A DNA stretch of 64,000 bases from assembly GCF_001440415.1 (NCBI RefSeq), contig NZ_LLYA01000181.1, positions 124,001 through 188,000 on the forward strand, read 5' to 3'. The notes beneath the pieces were generated by a model, which had not been told where the DNA came from, did no database searches, and worked only from the letters and a program-made list of their open reading frames with translations. The DNA comes from Bradyrhizobium retamae (GTDB lineage: Bacteria; Pseudomonadota; Alphaproteobacteria; Rhizobiales; Xanthobacteraceae). Below are positions 9,520-19,016 of the stretch, in pieces. How positions within the stretch are numbered: the first letter of the stretch is position 1; every line of letters begins with the position of its first letter. A program made the translations under genes and the position numbers.

Positions 9520-10854
9520 ATGTCGCTCTTCCAAGCTTCGGACCGGGTATCGTTCGCCCTCGATCGGCAGGCTGCCAGCGTCCGGCTCATACCGTTGCTC
9601 TACGGCCTGACGCTGTTCGTTTCGGCGCTGCTTCTCTTCTCGATCCAGCCGATGTTTGCAAAGATGGTGCTGCCGAAGCTCGGCGGCGCTCCGGCCGTGT
9701 GGTCGGTTGCGATGGTGTTCTTTCAAACCGTGCTGCTGGCGGGATATGCCTACGCCCATTTCCTGAACCGCCTGCTGCGGCCCGGCCGTGCGGCGATGGT
9801 CCATCTGCTGCTGGTCGGGATAACGGCGATGACCCTGCCGATCGCCATCGCGCCAGGATGGATAGCTCCGCCATCGTACAGCTTCCCGGGACCCTGGAAT
9901 TGCCATTTCAACTCCTGCTCGCGCTATTGGTGGCGGCGATGCTGTTTCAACGGCAGCAGCCGATGCGCCTTTTCGGGCTTGTCGTCCTGAGTTTTGCCGT
10001 TACCGCTTTTTGGCGGCCGGGAATTGCGCCGATCGAGACGGCGCGCAGTTTCTTCGGCGTTCACAGGGTGGTTGAAATCGCCGACGGCAAGGCGCGCGCT
10101 CAATCACGGCACCACGATCCATGGCGCTCAACGCTTGCGCAATGAGGACGGCACAGCGGTCGACCGGGTGCCGACGCCATTGACTTACTATTATCCGGAA
10201 GGCGCGTTGGCAGAAGCGATCCGAGCCGCGCGCGCCGCCCATGGCGATTTCGAGCACGTCGCCATCGTCGGGCTCGGCACGGGATCGTTGGCCTGCCACC
10301 GCAAGGCCGGAGAGCGCTGGGCGTTTTTCGAGATCGACCCGGGAGTGATCCGCATAGCACGGGATCCAAATCTCTTCACGTTCCTGTCGAAATGCGCGCC
10401 GGACGCACCCGTCGTTGCCGGAGACGCGCGCCTGACGCTGGAAGCATCACCCGATCGCTATGACTTGATCGTTCTGGACGCCTTTTCGTCTGACATCATT
10501 CCGGTGCATCTGCTGACGCGCGAGGCGCTCGCGGGTTATCTCTCGAAGCTGTCCGACCGCGGCGTGATCATTGCGCATATTTCCAACCGCCACCTCGATC
10601 TCGCGCCAGTGGTGGCCAATGTCGCCCGGTCGCAGGGGCTGGTTACCTTTCTTCGCGAGGATGACCGCGCCGGCGATTTCATGACGACTTTCGCGGCCAA
10701 TGCCCGGGTCGTCGTGACGGCGCGCGATGCCGGCGATACTGGACGTGTCGCGGATAGCTGGACGCCGTTATCCCCTGACCAGACAAGCGCGCGATGGACC
10801 GACGACTATTCCAACATTCTCGGCATCATGTTGCGCAGGAAGTTTGGCGGGTAG
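9520..10854 (+). pseudogene. decayed fused MFS/spermidine synthase-like protein
   Basis: A strong start (GGAGATATCGATG) opens a reading with the first membrane segments of the fused MFS/spermidine synthase family, including LFSIQPMFAKMVLPKLGG and a V-W-S-V-A-M-V-F-F-Q segment. Near 9885-9900 homology moves to another frame (membrane-like, then ARSFFGVHRVVEIADGKAR). Near 10090 it moves back into the first frame at LNHGTTIHGAQR, which continues through the methyltransferase-like domain (VAIVGLGTGSLA, LIVLDAFSSDIIP) to 10854. Two compensating frame changes plus a large missing middle, compared with the much longer intact family, indicate an inactivated gene. Sequencing error could explain a shift but not the missing middle. 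Confidence 0.8.
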
Positions 10855-10870
10855 AAGACCTGCGGCCGCG

Positions 10871-11638
10871 CTAGCGCAGCACGATCCACGCCGGCGCATG
10901 ATCGCTGGCGCCTTCTTCCCCGCGGATCTTTCGATCGACGCCGGCCTTGAGCAGACGCGGCGCTATCGACGGGCTCAGCAGCAGATGATCGAGCCGCAAT
11001 CCGGCATCGCGTGGCCAGCGGTTGCGCTTGTAGTCCCAGAACGTGAACATCGGTTTAGATGGATGAATCGTCCGGATCGCATCGGTCCAGCCTTGATCCA
11101 CCAGCGCCTTGAACGCGGCGCGGCTCTTCGGCTGGATCAGCGCGTCCTTGTCCCAGGACTTTGTCGGGTAGATATCGAACTCAGTCGGCGCGACGTTGTA
11201 GTCGCCGGCCAACACCACGGGGATGTCCTGCTTGAGCAGCTTGCCGGCGTGGGATCGCAGTCGCTTGAACCAGTCGAGCTTGTAGTCGAATTTCGGTCCC
11301 GGCTGCGGATTGCCGTTCGGGAGATAGATGCTGGTGACGAGGATGCCGTTAATGGCGGCTTCGATATAGCGGGCCTCGACATCCCCTTCGCCGGGGAGCC
11401 CGGTCCGGGTCAATACCGGCTCGGCGTTCCGCGCCAGGATGGCGACGCCATTCCAAGTTTTTTGTCCGTGCCACACCGCGCCGTAGCCGGCTTTCTCGAT
11501 TGCCAGAATCGGGAACTCGGCGTCGGTCGATTTCAATTCCTGTAAGGCAACGACGTCGGGCTTCGCCGCGCGCAGCCAGCGCAGCAGGTTGGGCAGCCGG
11601 CGGTTGACATTATTAATGTTGAAGGTCGCGATCTTCAT
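10871..11638 (-). CDS. xth: exodeoxyribonuclease III
   Basis: This 255-residue enzyme is an AP endonuclease and 3'-5' exonuclease of base excision repair. It contains the family hallmarks MKIATFNINNVN at the N-terminus, LQELKS with the metal-binding Glu, LAGDYNVAP with catalytic Asp and Asn, and ASDHAP with the catalytic Asp-His at the C-terminus. It lies convergent with the decayed spermidine-synthase-like gene and divergent from the small Cys-rich gene. Confidence 0.95.
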   Translation of the reverse strand: MKIATFNINNVNRRLPNLLRWLRAAKPDVVALQELKSTDAEFPILAIEKAGYGAVWHGQKTWNGVAILARNAEPVLTRTGLPGEGDVEARYIEAAINGILVTSIYLPNGNPQPGPKFDYKLDWFKRLRSHAGKLLKQDIPVVLAGDYNVAPTEFDIYPTKSWDKDALIQPKSRAAFKALVDQGWTDAIRTIHPSKPMFTFWDYKRNRWPRDAGLRLDHLLLSPSIAPRLLKAGVDRKIRGEEGASDHAPAWIVLR

Positions 11639-11686
11639 GTAGAGCTGGCTGGCATCACTGTGCTTCGCCCGACACTTGGAGAATCC

Positions 11687-11905
11687 ATGTCGAAACTACG
11701 CTTCGCCTTTCTCGTGCTTGCCATCGGATACTCCGGATCCGCAGCCGCTCAAGCCACCGACCAGCGCGGCGCCTGCAAGGCCGACTATGACAAATATTGC
11801 GCCGGCACGCTGCCCGGCGGCGGCCGTGTCGTCGCATGTCTGAACAAGCAGCAACACCAACTCAGCGACGCCTGCAAGCAAGTGCTGGCTAGCCGGAAGA
11901 AATAG
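11687..11905 (+). CDS. small exported cysteine-rich-repeat protein
   Basis: This 72-residue protein has an N-terminal signal peptide (cleavage probably after AAAQA). A single Cys-rich repeat follows, with the pattern C-x3-Y-D-K-Y-C ... V-V-A-C-L ... D-A-C. This matches the small Cys-rich (GLG1/FGFR-type) repeat found in many bradyrhizobial periplasmic proteins. The four cysteines probably form two disulfides. Function is unknown. An ATG at 11660 is also in frame, but the one at 11687 gives the better signal peptide. Confidence 0.75.
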   Translation: MSKLRFAFLVLAIGYSGSAAAQATDQRGACKADYDKYCAGTLPGGGRVVACLNKQQHQLSDACKQVLASRKK

Positions 11906-12115
11906 TAGGACCGGACAACGCTCAAGCGTCGGATTTCGCCGTTATTGATGGTCGCGTCCTCGGCAACTTGCGGCCTCCAAGCCTGACTTCGACAAATAGT
12001 TCGGCGGCCCGGTGCTGTCCGCCGAACGTGTGAACTATCGGATAAGCGACGCCTGAAAAGGGACCGCGGACGGCGTCGACAGGAAACGCCGCGAAGGAAC
12101 ATTCGGAACGAAGGC

Positions 12116-13351
12116 TTAAGTGGGTGTGGCGACCGGCTCCGCTGGAGGCGGAGCAGGGGGCGCTGGAGTGGCATTGCCGCCCTTGTAAACCCGCGCGTAG
12201 CGCTTGCCGAGGCTAGTCAGCACTTCGTAGCCGATGGTGCCGAAATGATGGGCAAGTTCGTCGGCCGTGATGCCTTCGCCCACCAGCGTCACCCAATGGC
12301 CGCGCCGCACCGCATTCTTGTCGAGATCGGTGACATCGACCGCCGTCAGGTCCATCGAAATCCGTCCCGCGATCGGGCAGCGCTTGCCGGCGACTATCAC
12401 CTCGGCGCCTCGGGTGCCGTCATTGGCGCTGGCCGCGCGGAAATAGCCATCGGCATAGCCGGCGGAAACGACCGCTATTCTGGTTGGACGCCGCGCCGTC
12501 CAGGTGCCGCCATAGCCGACGGTATCGCCGCGCTCGACGTTGCGGATCTGCACGATGCGCGCCTTCAGCTCGACGACCGGCTGCATCGGGTTGTCGGCTT
12601 CGGGCGTCGGGTTGATGCCATAGAGGGCGCAGCCCGGTCGCACCAGATCGAACTGGAAGTGGGCGCCCAGGAAGATGCCGGACGAATTTGCCAGCGAGGC
12701 CGGGACGCCGGAGAACAGGCTCGCGATCTCGCGGAAGGCCGCGAGCTGCCTGGCGTTGGCGGGATTGTTGAGCATTTCCGCGGAGGCAAGATGGCTCATC
12801 ACGAGCGTGATGCCGTGATCTCCGGCATTGATGCGTGGGATGATGCCCTGCGCCTCGGTGACGGTGAGGCCGAGCCGGTTCATGCCAGTGTCGATGTGAA
12901 TGGCGGCGCCGCCGGACCAACCGGAACGACGACAGAACACGTCCCATTCGGCGAGCTCGTTGAGATCGCCGATGACGGGCTTGCAGTCAAACTTGGCGTA
13001 GGCGTTGCCGGTGTTCTGGAAGAAGCCGCCGAGCACGTAGATCGCGGCCGCAGGCGCCGCGGCGCGAACCACGCGGGCCTCGTCTAGGGTAGCGACGAAG
13101 AACGTCTTGCAGCCGGCGCCCGCGAGGGCGCGCGCGACCTGCTCGGCGCCGCAGCCATAGGCGTCCGCCTTGACCACGGCTGCGCATTCGGCCGGCACCG
13201 CCGTCTTCTCGAGCTTGCGCCAGTTGGCGACAATGGCGTCGAGATCGACCGTCAGCACGCCGGTTGCGGTCGCGAGCGCGGCAGCCTGGTTCGCCTCGGG
13301 CGAGAGCAGGGTGCCTTGCGGCATGGACTTGGGATCAGGGGCCACGTTCAT
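12116..13351 (-). CDS. alr: alanine racemase
   Basis: This PLP enzyme interconverts L- and D-alanine, supplying D-Ala for peptidoglycan. The 411-residue product has VVKADAYGCGAEQ with the PLP lysine at Lys61, DTGMNRLG in the barrel, and a C-terminal beta domain with the GYGGTW segment. The N-terminal 30 residues and a short Pro/Ala-rich tail are extra to the core, so the true start may lie slightly further in. It follows dnaB by 48 bp on the same strand, a common alphaproteobacterial pairing. Confidence 0.95.
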   Translation of the reverse strand: MNVAPDPKSMPQGTLLSPEANQAAALATATGVLTVDLDAIVANWRKLEKTAVPAECAAVVKADAYGCGAEQVARALAGAGCKTFFVATLDEARVVRAAAPAAAIYVLGGFFQNTGNAYAKFDCKPVIGDLNELAEWDVFCRRSGWSGGAAIHIDTGMNRLGLTVTEAQGIIPRINAGDHGITLVMSHLASAEMLNNPANARQLAAFREIASLFSGVPASLANSSGIFLGAHFQFDLVRPGCALYGINPTPEADNPMQPVVELKARIVQIRNVERGDTVGYGGTWTARRPTRIAVVSAGYADGYFRAASANDGTRGAEVIVAGKRCPIAGRISMDLTAVDVTDLDKNAVRRGHWVTLVGEGITADELAHHFGTIGYEVLTSLGKRYARVYKGGNATPAPPAPPPAEPVATPT

Positions 13352-13399
13352 GCCACAGTTCTACGCGGCGGAACGCTGCGGTTCAACCGTGGCCGCGCC

Positions 13400-14899
13400 T
13401 TAATAGCCGCCGGTCGGCAGGTTGCCGTCCTGCGCCAGATCGCTGAACCGGGTGAACTGGCCCTCGAACTGGACTTCCACCGTTCCGGTGGGGCCGTGGC
13501 GCTGTTTGCCGATGATGATTTCGGCCTTACCGTGCACCAGCGACATATCGAGCTGCCATTTTTCGTATTCGGGGGTGCCGATCCGCGGCTCCTTGTTGGC
13601 GAGGTAATACTCCTCGCGGTACACGAAGATCACGACGTCGGCGTCTTGCTCGATCGAACCGGATTCACGCAAGTCGGCCAGTTGCGGGCGCTTGTCGTCG
13701 CGGTTTTCCACCTGACGCGAGAGCTGCGACAAGGCGATGATCGGAACGTTGAGTTCCTTGGCGAGCGCCTTGAGACCCGTGGTGATTTCAGTCACTTCCT
13801 GCACGCGATTGTCCGAGCGCTTGCCCGAGCCCTGCAGCAACTGGATGTAATCGATCACGATCAGGTCGAGGCCCCTCTGTCGCTTCAGCCGGCGCGCACG
13901 GGCCGTGAGTTGCGAGATCGACAGACCGCCGGTCTCGTCGACATAGAGCGGCAGCGACTGCAGCTCGATCGAATAATCGCGGATCTTCTCGAAGTCGGCC
14001 TCGGTAATGCCGCCGCGTCGGATCATGCTGGAGGCGATGCTGGTCTGTTCGGCCAGAATACGGGTGGCGAGCTGTTCGCCGGACATTTCGCAGGAGAAGA
14101 AGCCCACGATACCGCCATTGACGGTCTTCATCGTGCCATCGGCCTGAACCTCGGCGCGGTGCGCCTTGGCGATGTTGTAGGCGATGTTGGTGGCAAGCGA
14201 CGTCTTGCCCATGCCGGGGCGGCCGGCGACGATGATCAAGTCGGACGCCTGCAGCCCGCCCATCTTGCTGTCGAGGTCGCGCAAGCCAGTCGCGATGCCT
14301 GACAGATTTCCGTCACGCTGGAAGGCTTTGGCCGCCATGTCGACGGCGGTCGTCAGCGCCTGCGAGAAGCGCTGGAAACCGCCGTCATAACGGCCGGATT
14401 CGGCGAGCTCATAGAGCTGGCGCTCGGCATCCTCGATCTGCGCGCGCGGGGCAAAATCCACCGGCGCATCGAAGGCAACGTTGACCATGTCCTCGCCGAT
14501 CCGGATCAGGTCGCGGCGCAGCGACATGTCGTAGACCGTGCGGCCATAGTCCTGCGCGTTGATGATCGTGGTGGCCTCGGCCGCAAGACGCGCGAGGTAC
14601 TGACCAACCGTCATCCCGCCGATATCGGTATCGGCCGGCAGGAAGGTCTTCAACGTCACGGGCGTCGCAACCTTGCCCATCCGGATCAGGCTGCCGGCAG
14701 TCTCGAAAATGGTCTGGTGGATCGGCTCGAAGAAGTGTTTCGGTTCCAGAAAATCGGAAACCCGGTAGAACGCGTCATTGTTGACCAGAATGGCGCCCAG
14801 CAAACTCTGTTCCGCCTCGATATTGTGCGGCGCGCTCCGGTAGGCCGGAGTTCCCGCGTCCGGGGCGAGCTTGAGGACGTTCGAATCAGTTAGAGCCAT
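13400..14899 (-). CDS. dnaB: replicative DNA helicase DnaB
   Basis: This hexameric 5'-3' helicase unwinds DNA at the replication fork. The 499-residue reading starts MALTDSNVLK; the frame is open to 15028, but the extra 43 residues are unlike the family. An N-terminal primase-interacting domain spans about 20-130. A RecA-like domain carries Walker A AGRPGMGKTS at about 225-234 and LIVIDYIQLL as Walker B. No intein interrupts it. It lies upstream of alr on the same strand. Confidence 0.97.
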   Translation of the reverse strand: MALTDSNVLKLAPDAGTPAYRSAPHNIEAEQSLLGAILVNNDAFYRVSDFLEPKHFFEPIHQTIFETAGSLIRMGKVATPVTLKTFLPADTDIGGMTVGQYLARLAAEATTIINAQDYGRTVYDMSLRRDLIRIGEDMVNVAFDAPVDFAPRAQIEDAERQLYELAESGRYDGGFQRFSQALTTAVDMAAKAFQRDGNLSGIATGLRDLDSKMGGLQASDLIIVAGRPGMGKTSLATNIAYNIAKAHRAEVQADGTMKTVNGGIVGFFSCEMSGEQLATRILAEQTSIASSMIRRGGITEADFEKIRDYSIELQSLPLYVDETGGLSISQLTARARRLKRQRGLDLIVIDYIQLLQGSGKRSDNRVQEVTEITTGLKALAKELNVPIIALSQLSRQVENRDDKRPQLADLRESGSIEQDADVVIFVYREEYYLANKEPRIGTPEYEKWQLDMSLVHGKAEIIIGKQRHGPTGTVEVQFEGQFTRFSDLAQDGNLPTGGY

Positions 14900-15210
14900 A
14901 GTTTGTAAATGTTCTTTAGGTTTTTGGTTTTTGTCAGATCGCTTGCGGAAGTGGGGCCGCGATAAAGCGCCACGTGCAGGCGATCCGAAAGTCCGAGTAG
15001 GCCTTATGCCCGATTCACACAATGCCATGTGTGAATCCCGAGTTGGCCCCTTGACGGATTTGGACCAAAAAGCAGCCCGCCGTCCGACGGTACCGTAGTG
15101 GCTTTTGTGAAAAAGCCAGACAAGAACTTAGGGGAATCTGAACCTTGCCGCGACTTGGGCCGACATATCCGAAGGCAGGAGGCGTTTTGCGCCCTGATCT
15201 TAAGCGTTGA
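14900..15210. other. gap upstream of dnaB, no gene seen
   Basis: About 310 bp without a convincing coding frame. The dnaB promoter should lie here, but I see no clear -35/-10 pair or strong hairpin. Confidence 0.5.
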
Positions 15211-15327
15211 TCAAATCAGGATCAGATAGACGAACGCGAACAGGGCGGCAGCTACGCCGATTGCGATCAAGGCGTAGTCGATCCTGATGTCGGAATCGAA
15301 CGGGGCTGGGTAGGTCTGCCGGCTCAT
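15211..15327 (-). CDS. putative 38-residue single-pass membrane peptide
   Basis: A short ATG-to-TGA frame encodes a polar N-terminus (MSRQTYPAPFDSDIRIDYA) followed by one hydrophobic helix rich in Leu, Ile, Ala and Phe ending at the stop. This compact layout looks like a real small membrane protein, not random frame. There is no clear ribosome site upstream. Function is unknown. Confidence 0.45.
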   Translation of the reverse strand: MSRQTYPAPFDSDIRIDYALIAIGVAAALFAFVYLILI

Positions 15328-15477
15328 GGGCGGAGATGTACGACGGACCGCCGAGCGGCTCTGTGAAGTAGATCACATCGGATGTGATTTTCTTCGCTCA
15401 GGATGGATTGGTTACCAAATCGGGAACGGGCCGGCGATTTTCGAGTTGCCAGTTGCACCGACCAAAAGGGACAGGCG

Positions 15478-15678
15478 ATGGGTCAGCAACTCCAGGGATG
15501 GCGATCGGCAAGCGCCCAGCGTTTGTGGCTGTCTATGCTGATCGACGCCATGGAAGAGATTTCGCGCCCGGAGCGGCGTGACGAACCCTGTGATGCTCAG
15601 GTGCTTGCCGCGTTGCGAGCCCAGCTCGCCCGCCCGGCCTGCACGCCTTACGCCTCGGCCTACAGCCTGAGAAACTGA
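15478..15678 (+). CDS. small hypothetical protein
   Basis: This 66-residue frame starts MGQQLQGWRSASAQRLWLSM, with AGGGACAGG about 3-10 bases upstream. The protein is mildly basic, without a membrane segment or signal peptide. It has an acidic middle (MEEISRPERRDE) and ends 18 bp before the convergent cyclopropane synthase gene. I recall short proteins like this in Bradyrhizobium but know no function. Confidence 0.5.
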   Translation: MGQQLQGWRSASAQRLWLSMLIDAMEEISRPERRDEPCDAQVLAALRAQLARPACTPYASAYSLRN

Positions 15679-15696
15679 CTCCACCGCCTTTGCGGC

Positions 15697-16947
15697 CTAT
15701 TCGCCGGCCAACTGCAGTCGCGGCTGCTTTCCGATTTCCATCCCGCGCAGCCTTGCTTCTTCCCGGGCGATGTAGTCGCGCGTCATCGGCACAATTCCTT
15801 GCCGCCTAGTGAGCTGGATCTGGAAATTCATCAGGTTCTGTTTCCGGAACGACATTTCCGACGCCGCCAGATAAAATTCCCACATCCGGGCGAAACGCTC
15901 GTCATAGAGACGCACCGCCTCTTCGCGCCGCGCCATGAAGCGCTCCCGCCAGGCCTTCAGGGTTTCCGCATAGTGCAGCCGCAGGATTTCGATGTCGCAG
16001 ACCAGAAGGCCGGCTTTCTCGATCGCGGGGATGACCTCTGACAGGGCGGGGATATAGCCGCCCGGGAAGATGTATTTCGTGATCCATGGGCTCGTCACAT
16101 CGGGTCCCGTGGAGCGGCCGATCGAGTGCAGCACCATGATGCCGTCGTCGCTGAGAAGTTCGGCGCAGCGCCGGAAGTAGGTTTCATAGAAGTCGATGCC
16201 GACATGCTCGAACATCCCGACGGACACGATCCGGTCGAACGGGCCGGCAACATCGCGGTAGTCGTTCAGCAGGAATCTTGCCGACCCCGTCAGGTTCTTC
16301 TCGGTAGCGCGGGCATTCGAGGCCTGCAATTGTTCCGACGACAGCGTGATTCCGGTGACGTGGGCGCCCGTCATTTCGGCCAGGTAGAGGCCAAGGCCAC
16401 CCCAGCCCGAGCCGATGTCGAGCACGCGGTCGCCAGCCCTAACGAGAAGCTTGGCAGCAAGGTGACGCTTTTTGGCGAGTTGGGCGTCGTCGAGCGTCAT
16501 ATCCGGCGCTTCGAAATACGCGCAGCTATATTGCCGGTCGGCGTCGAGGAAGAGGGAATAGAGCCGACCGTCCAGATCATAGTGGTGGGCGACATTGTTT
16601 TTCGCCCGGCCCCGCCAATTGAACTGTCTCGCGTGCCTGCTGAAGTAGCGCAGCCACCATTGCAGCTTGGCCCAGCGTGGCAGCATTTCGGGCTGGCCAA
16701 GCAGGATTTCCAGCGTGTCGGCGATCGAGCCGTCCTCGACCACGAACGAGCCGTCCATATAGGCTTCGCCAAGCGCCAGTTCGGGATTGAGGAGAATCCG
16801 GAGTTGCGTCCGCTTACTCAGGAACCGCGCTGACACCGGACGGCCGGTTCCATCCCCGCAGGTAAATCTCGCGCCACTCGCGGATGTGAAATTCATCGTG
16901 CCGCGGCGAATGAATTGACCCAGGAAATAACGCAACAAACGATCCAT
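15697..16947 (-). CDS. cfa: cyclopropane-fatty-acyl-phospholipid synthase family methyltransferase
   Basis: This 416-residue enzyme is predicted to add a methylene from SAM to unsaturated acyl chains of membrane phospholipids. VLDIGSGWGGLGLYLAE at about 160-176 is the SAM-binding motif, and GITLSSEQ and VSVGMFEHVG follow as family motifs. The N-terminal 130 residues match the lipid-binding domain of the family. It stands alone on the minus strand. Other SAM-dependent acyl modifications (for example tuberculostearic-type) are possible, since family members vary. Confidence 0.93.
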   Translation of the reverse strand: MDRLLRYFLGQFIRRGTMNFTSASGARFTCGDGTGRPVSARFLSKRTQLRILLNPELALGEAYMDGSFVVEDGSIADTLEILLGQPEMLPRWAKLQWWLRYFSRHARQFNWRGRAKNNVAHHYDLDGRLYSLFLDADRQYSCAYFEAPDMTLDDAQLAKKRHLAAKLLVRAGDRVLDIGSGWGGLGLYLAEMTGAHVTGITLSSEQLQASNARATEKNLTGSARFLLNDYRDVAGPFDRIVSVGMFEHVGIDFYETYFRRCAELLSDDGIMVLHSIGRSTGPDVTSPWITKYIFPGGYIPALSEVIPAIEKAGLLVCDIEILRLHYAETLKAWRERFMARREEAVRLYDERFARMWEFYLAASEMSFRKQNLMNFQIQLTRRQGIVPMTRDYIAREEARLRGMEIGKQPRLQLAGE

Positions 16948-17215
16948 CGAAGCACCAATGGAACGACCAGCCCGTTACACCAATGCACCATGGAACGGAC
17001 GGTTCCATGTACACCAGGAACATCATAAGTATGATGATGCCGCAGCACTACTGCGCTGGTGTCAGAGCGGATATTCTCAAATGCCACAGTCACGCACAGT
17101 CACGCACATCCGCAATAAGCGCGCTTCCATTCGCGTCATAATCGGCTAAAAGGTGACCCGCCGTTGGCCCGCGTTGTGCGACGCAGGCAGCGATTCCACG
17201 TCGGAGAAGCAAGGA

Positions 17216-18316
17216 ATGTTGAGCCGAGCGCTCAGTTTAGCGACGGTGACGCTCCTGTTCGGCTGCCTCACAGCAGACGTGGTATGGGCCGTAGAAAATC
17301 TTGACGCCGGCAAGAGCCCTTCCCAGATATTTTCGGGCACCTGCAGCGCCTGCCACAGGAGCCCGCGTGGCCTGTTGAAGAACACGTCGGCTTCATCGTT
17401 GCCGGGCTTTCTGCGCCAGCACTATACCACCGGCTCCAACATGGCCTCGGTGCTTTCTTCCTACTTGATATCCAACGGGGCCGCAGATCCCCGGTATCAA
17501 GCTAAGGATCAGTCCAAGCAGAAGGACGCCAAGCAGGATGGAAGGTCGGATCCGCCCGACCGCCTTGGTCGCCGGCAGCCGTCCGCCGCACCGGCCCAGG
17601 AGGCCGCCCGGCCGGGTGCCGACGGAGCGCCGCCGCAGGGCGAAGGCGCGCGCCCGGGCCGCGACGCGAAGCGGCTTGCACGGCCGCAAACGGCGCCCGA
17701 GGCTGCTAAGCCCGCAGATGATGGGCAGACCGCCACCGACAGCAAATCGGGCGTCAGGCAGAAGCAGGGCAGGCGTGGCAAGCCCGCTGCCGAAGAACCG
17801 CCGAAACCCGACCAAGCCGCCCGCGGCGACGCCGCAAAGGAAGATGCGTCTCGGGATGCCGCCAAATCCGAAACTGCGAAGCCCGGAACAGCCGAGCAGC
17901 CTGATTCTGCCAAGCCTGATTCTGCCAAGCCTGATTCTGCCAAGACCGATTCTGGCGGGCCCTATCCTGCCAAGCCTGATACCGACAGGACCGACTCCGC
18001 CAAGGGTGAGGCCGACAAGCCAGCCACCACGGAGGCCGCGAAGCCGGTCGGCGAGCCGGAAAAGCCGGCCAGCGAGGGCGGATCCGAGACCTCCAAGGTC
18101 AGTCCTCCCAAGGAGAGCGCCGACAGCGAGCCGACCGCGCCCCGGCCCGACCCGGTGACGCCTGCGCCGCCGGCTCCCGCCGCGACTACCCCTGAGCCGG
18201 CCGCGAGCCCCCAGGCGGCAGGACCTGCGACGTCACCGCCAGTGACAGCTACTGCGGCGCCCGTAACGCCGCCGGCCGGGCACGTAGGTCCCCCCACGCC
18301 TCCCATCTCGCGATAG
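17216..18316 (+). CDS. CxxCH (cytochrome c-like) exported protein with long Pro/Ala/Lys/Asp-rich tail
   Basis: The frame has 366 residues from the ATG at 17216, which AAGG precedes. An N-terminal signal or anchor segment (about residues 3-22) is followed by SGTCSACHRSP, a CxxCH site that could attach haem c, and a short cytochrome-like segment to about residue 85. No distal Met ligand is obvious except near SNMASVL. The remaining 270 residues are low-complexity Ala/Pro/Lys/Asp/Glu with PDSAK repeats and no recognisable domain, probably an extended periplasmic linker. Function is unknown. Haem binding is inference. Confidence 0.75.
   Translation: MLSRALSLATVTLLFGCLTADVVWAVENLDAGKSPSQIFSGTCSACHRSPRGLLKNTSASSLPGFLRQHYTTGSNMASVLSSYLISNGAADPRYQAKDQSKQKDAKQDGRSDPPDRLGRRQPSAAPAQEAARPGADGAPPQGEGARPGRDAKRLARPQTAPEAAKPADDGQTATDSKSGVRQKQGRRGKPAAEEPPKPDQAARGDAAKEDASRDAAKSETAKPGTAEQPDSAKPDSAKPDSAKTDSGGPYPAKPDTDRTDSAKGEADKPATTEAAKPVGEPEKPASEGGSETSKVSPPKESADSEPTAPRPDPVTPAPPAPAATTPEPAASPQAAGPATSPPVTATAAPVTPPAGHVGPPTPPISR
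17900..17944 (+). repeat. three perfect 15-bp tandem repeats inside the CxxCH gene
   Basis: Three identical copies of CCTGATTCTGCCAAG at 17900, 17915 and 17930 encode PDSAK units. A degenerate fourth copy follows at 17945. The period is a multiple of three, so changes in copy number keep the frame. Confidence 0.9.
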
Positions 18317-18360
18317 GATACAGATTTCCAAATGCCCTGCCGGTGACCCGCTTGACCATT

Positions 18361-18379
18361 TCTAGAGTGTCACTCTAGA
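18361..18379. promoter_or_regulatory. perfect palindrome, likely TetR operator
   Basis: TCTAGAGTGTCACTCTAGA is a 9+1+9 perfect inverted repeat, 31 bp before the GTG of the TetR-family gene. TetR regulators usually bind such palindromes in their own promoters, so autoregulation of the TetR-thioesterase pair is likely. Confidence 0.75.
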
Positions 18380-18410
18380 GTAGCGGTCTAACGGGCGAAA
18401 GGCTGCGCAG

Positions 18411-19016
18411 GTGGCTACGGCACGGGACGATCTGCTGGCGGCGGGGTTGGCGGTGTTCGACCGCGACGGTTTCGAGGGCGCCACGGTGGCCGCCATCAGA
18501 ACTCGCGCGCGAGCGTCCAACGGCAGCTTCTTCCATTTCTTCGGATCGAAGAAGGAGCTCGCCGGCACGCTGTTCCTGGAAATCCTCGCCCGTTATCACG
18601 CTGCCATCGTAGCGGCGGTCGATGAATCCTGCGGCGCGCGGGAAGGCGTGGCGCGGCTGATCCGCGCACATCTGGACTGGGTCGTCAATTCCCGGCGTGA
18701 GGCGCGCTATCTCTTCGAGATTTCCCGCAGCGAATGGACCGAGAAGGTCCGCGGCGCGCAGCGCACGCAGAATTCGCGGCTTGCGGAAGCCGTTGAACGA
18801 TGGCGCGCGCCGCTGGTTGAGCGCGGCGAATTGCTGCCGATGACTTCATCGGTTTTCTTCAGCCAGATCATCGGACCGGCGCAGATTTTTTGCCGCGCAT
18901 GGTTGTCGGGCCGCGACCGCACCGATCCGCGAGAGCAGGCCGAAATCCTGATCGCCTGCGCTATCCGCGCGGTGGTCGCGCCCGATGCGATCCAGAAAAC
19001 CGGAGAAACTGCATGA
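18411..19016 (+). CDS. TetR/AcrR family transcriptional regulator
   Basis: This 201-residue repressor has an N-terminal helix-turn-helix at about 20-50 (A-A-I-R-T-R-A-R-A-S-N-G-S-F-F-H-F-F), matching the TetR pattern S-x-G-x2-Y-x-H-F. The ligand-binding C-terminus has no recognisable specificity. The start is GTG at 18411, with no earlier in-frame ATG. The next gene starts at its stop (ATGA overlap), so the two are co-translated. The 19-bp palindrome upstream is its likely site. Confidence 0.9.
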   Translation: MATARDDLLAAGLAVFDRDGFEGATVAAIRTRARASNGSFFHFFGSKKELAGTLFLEILARYHAAIVAAVDESCGAREGVARLIRAHLDWVVNSRREARYLFEISRSEWTEKVRGAQRTQNSRLAEAVERWRAPLVERGELLPMTSSVFFSQIIGPAQIFCRAWLSGRDRTDPREQAEILIACAIRAVVAPDAIQKTGETA

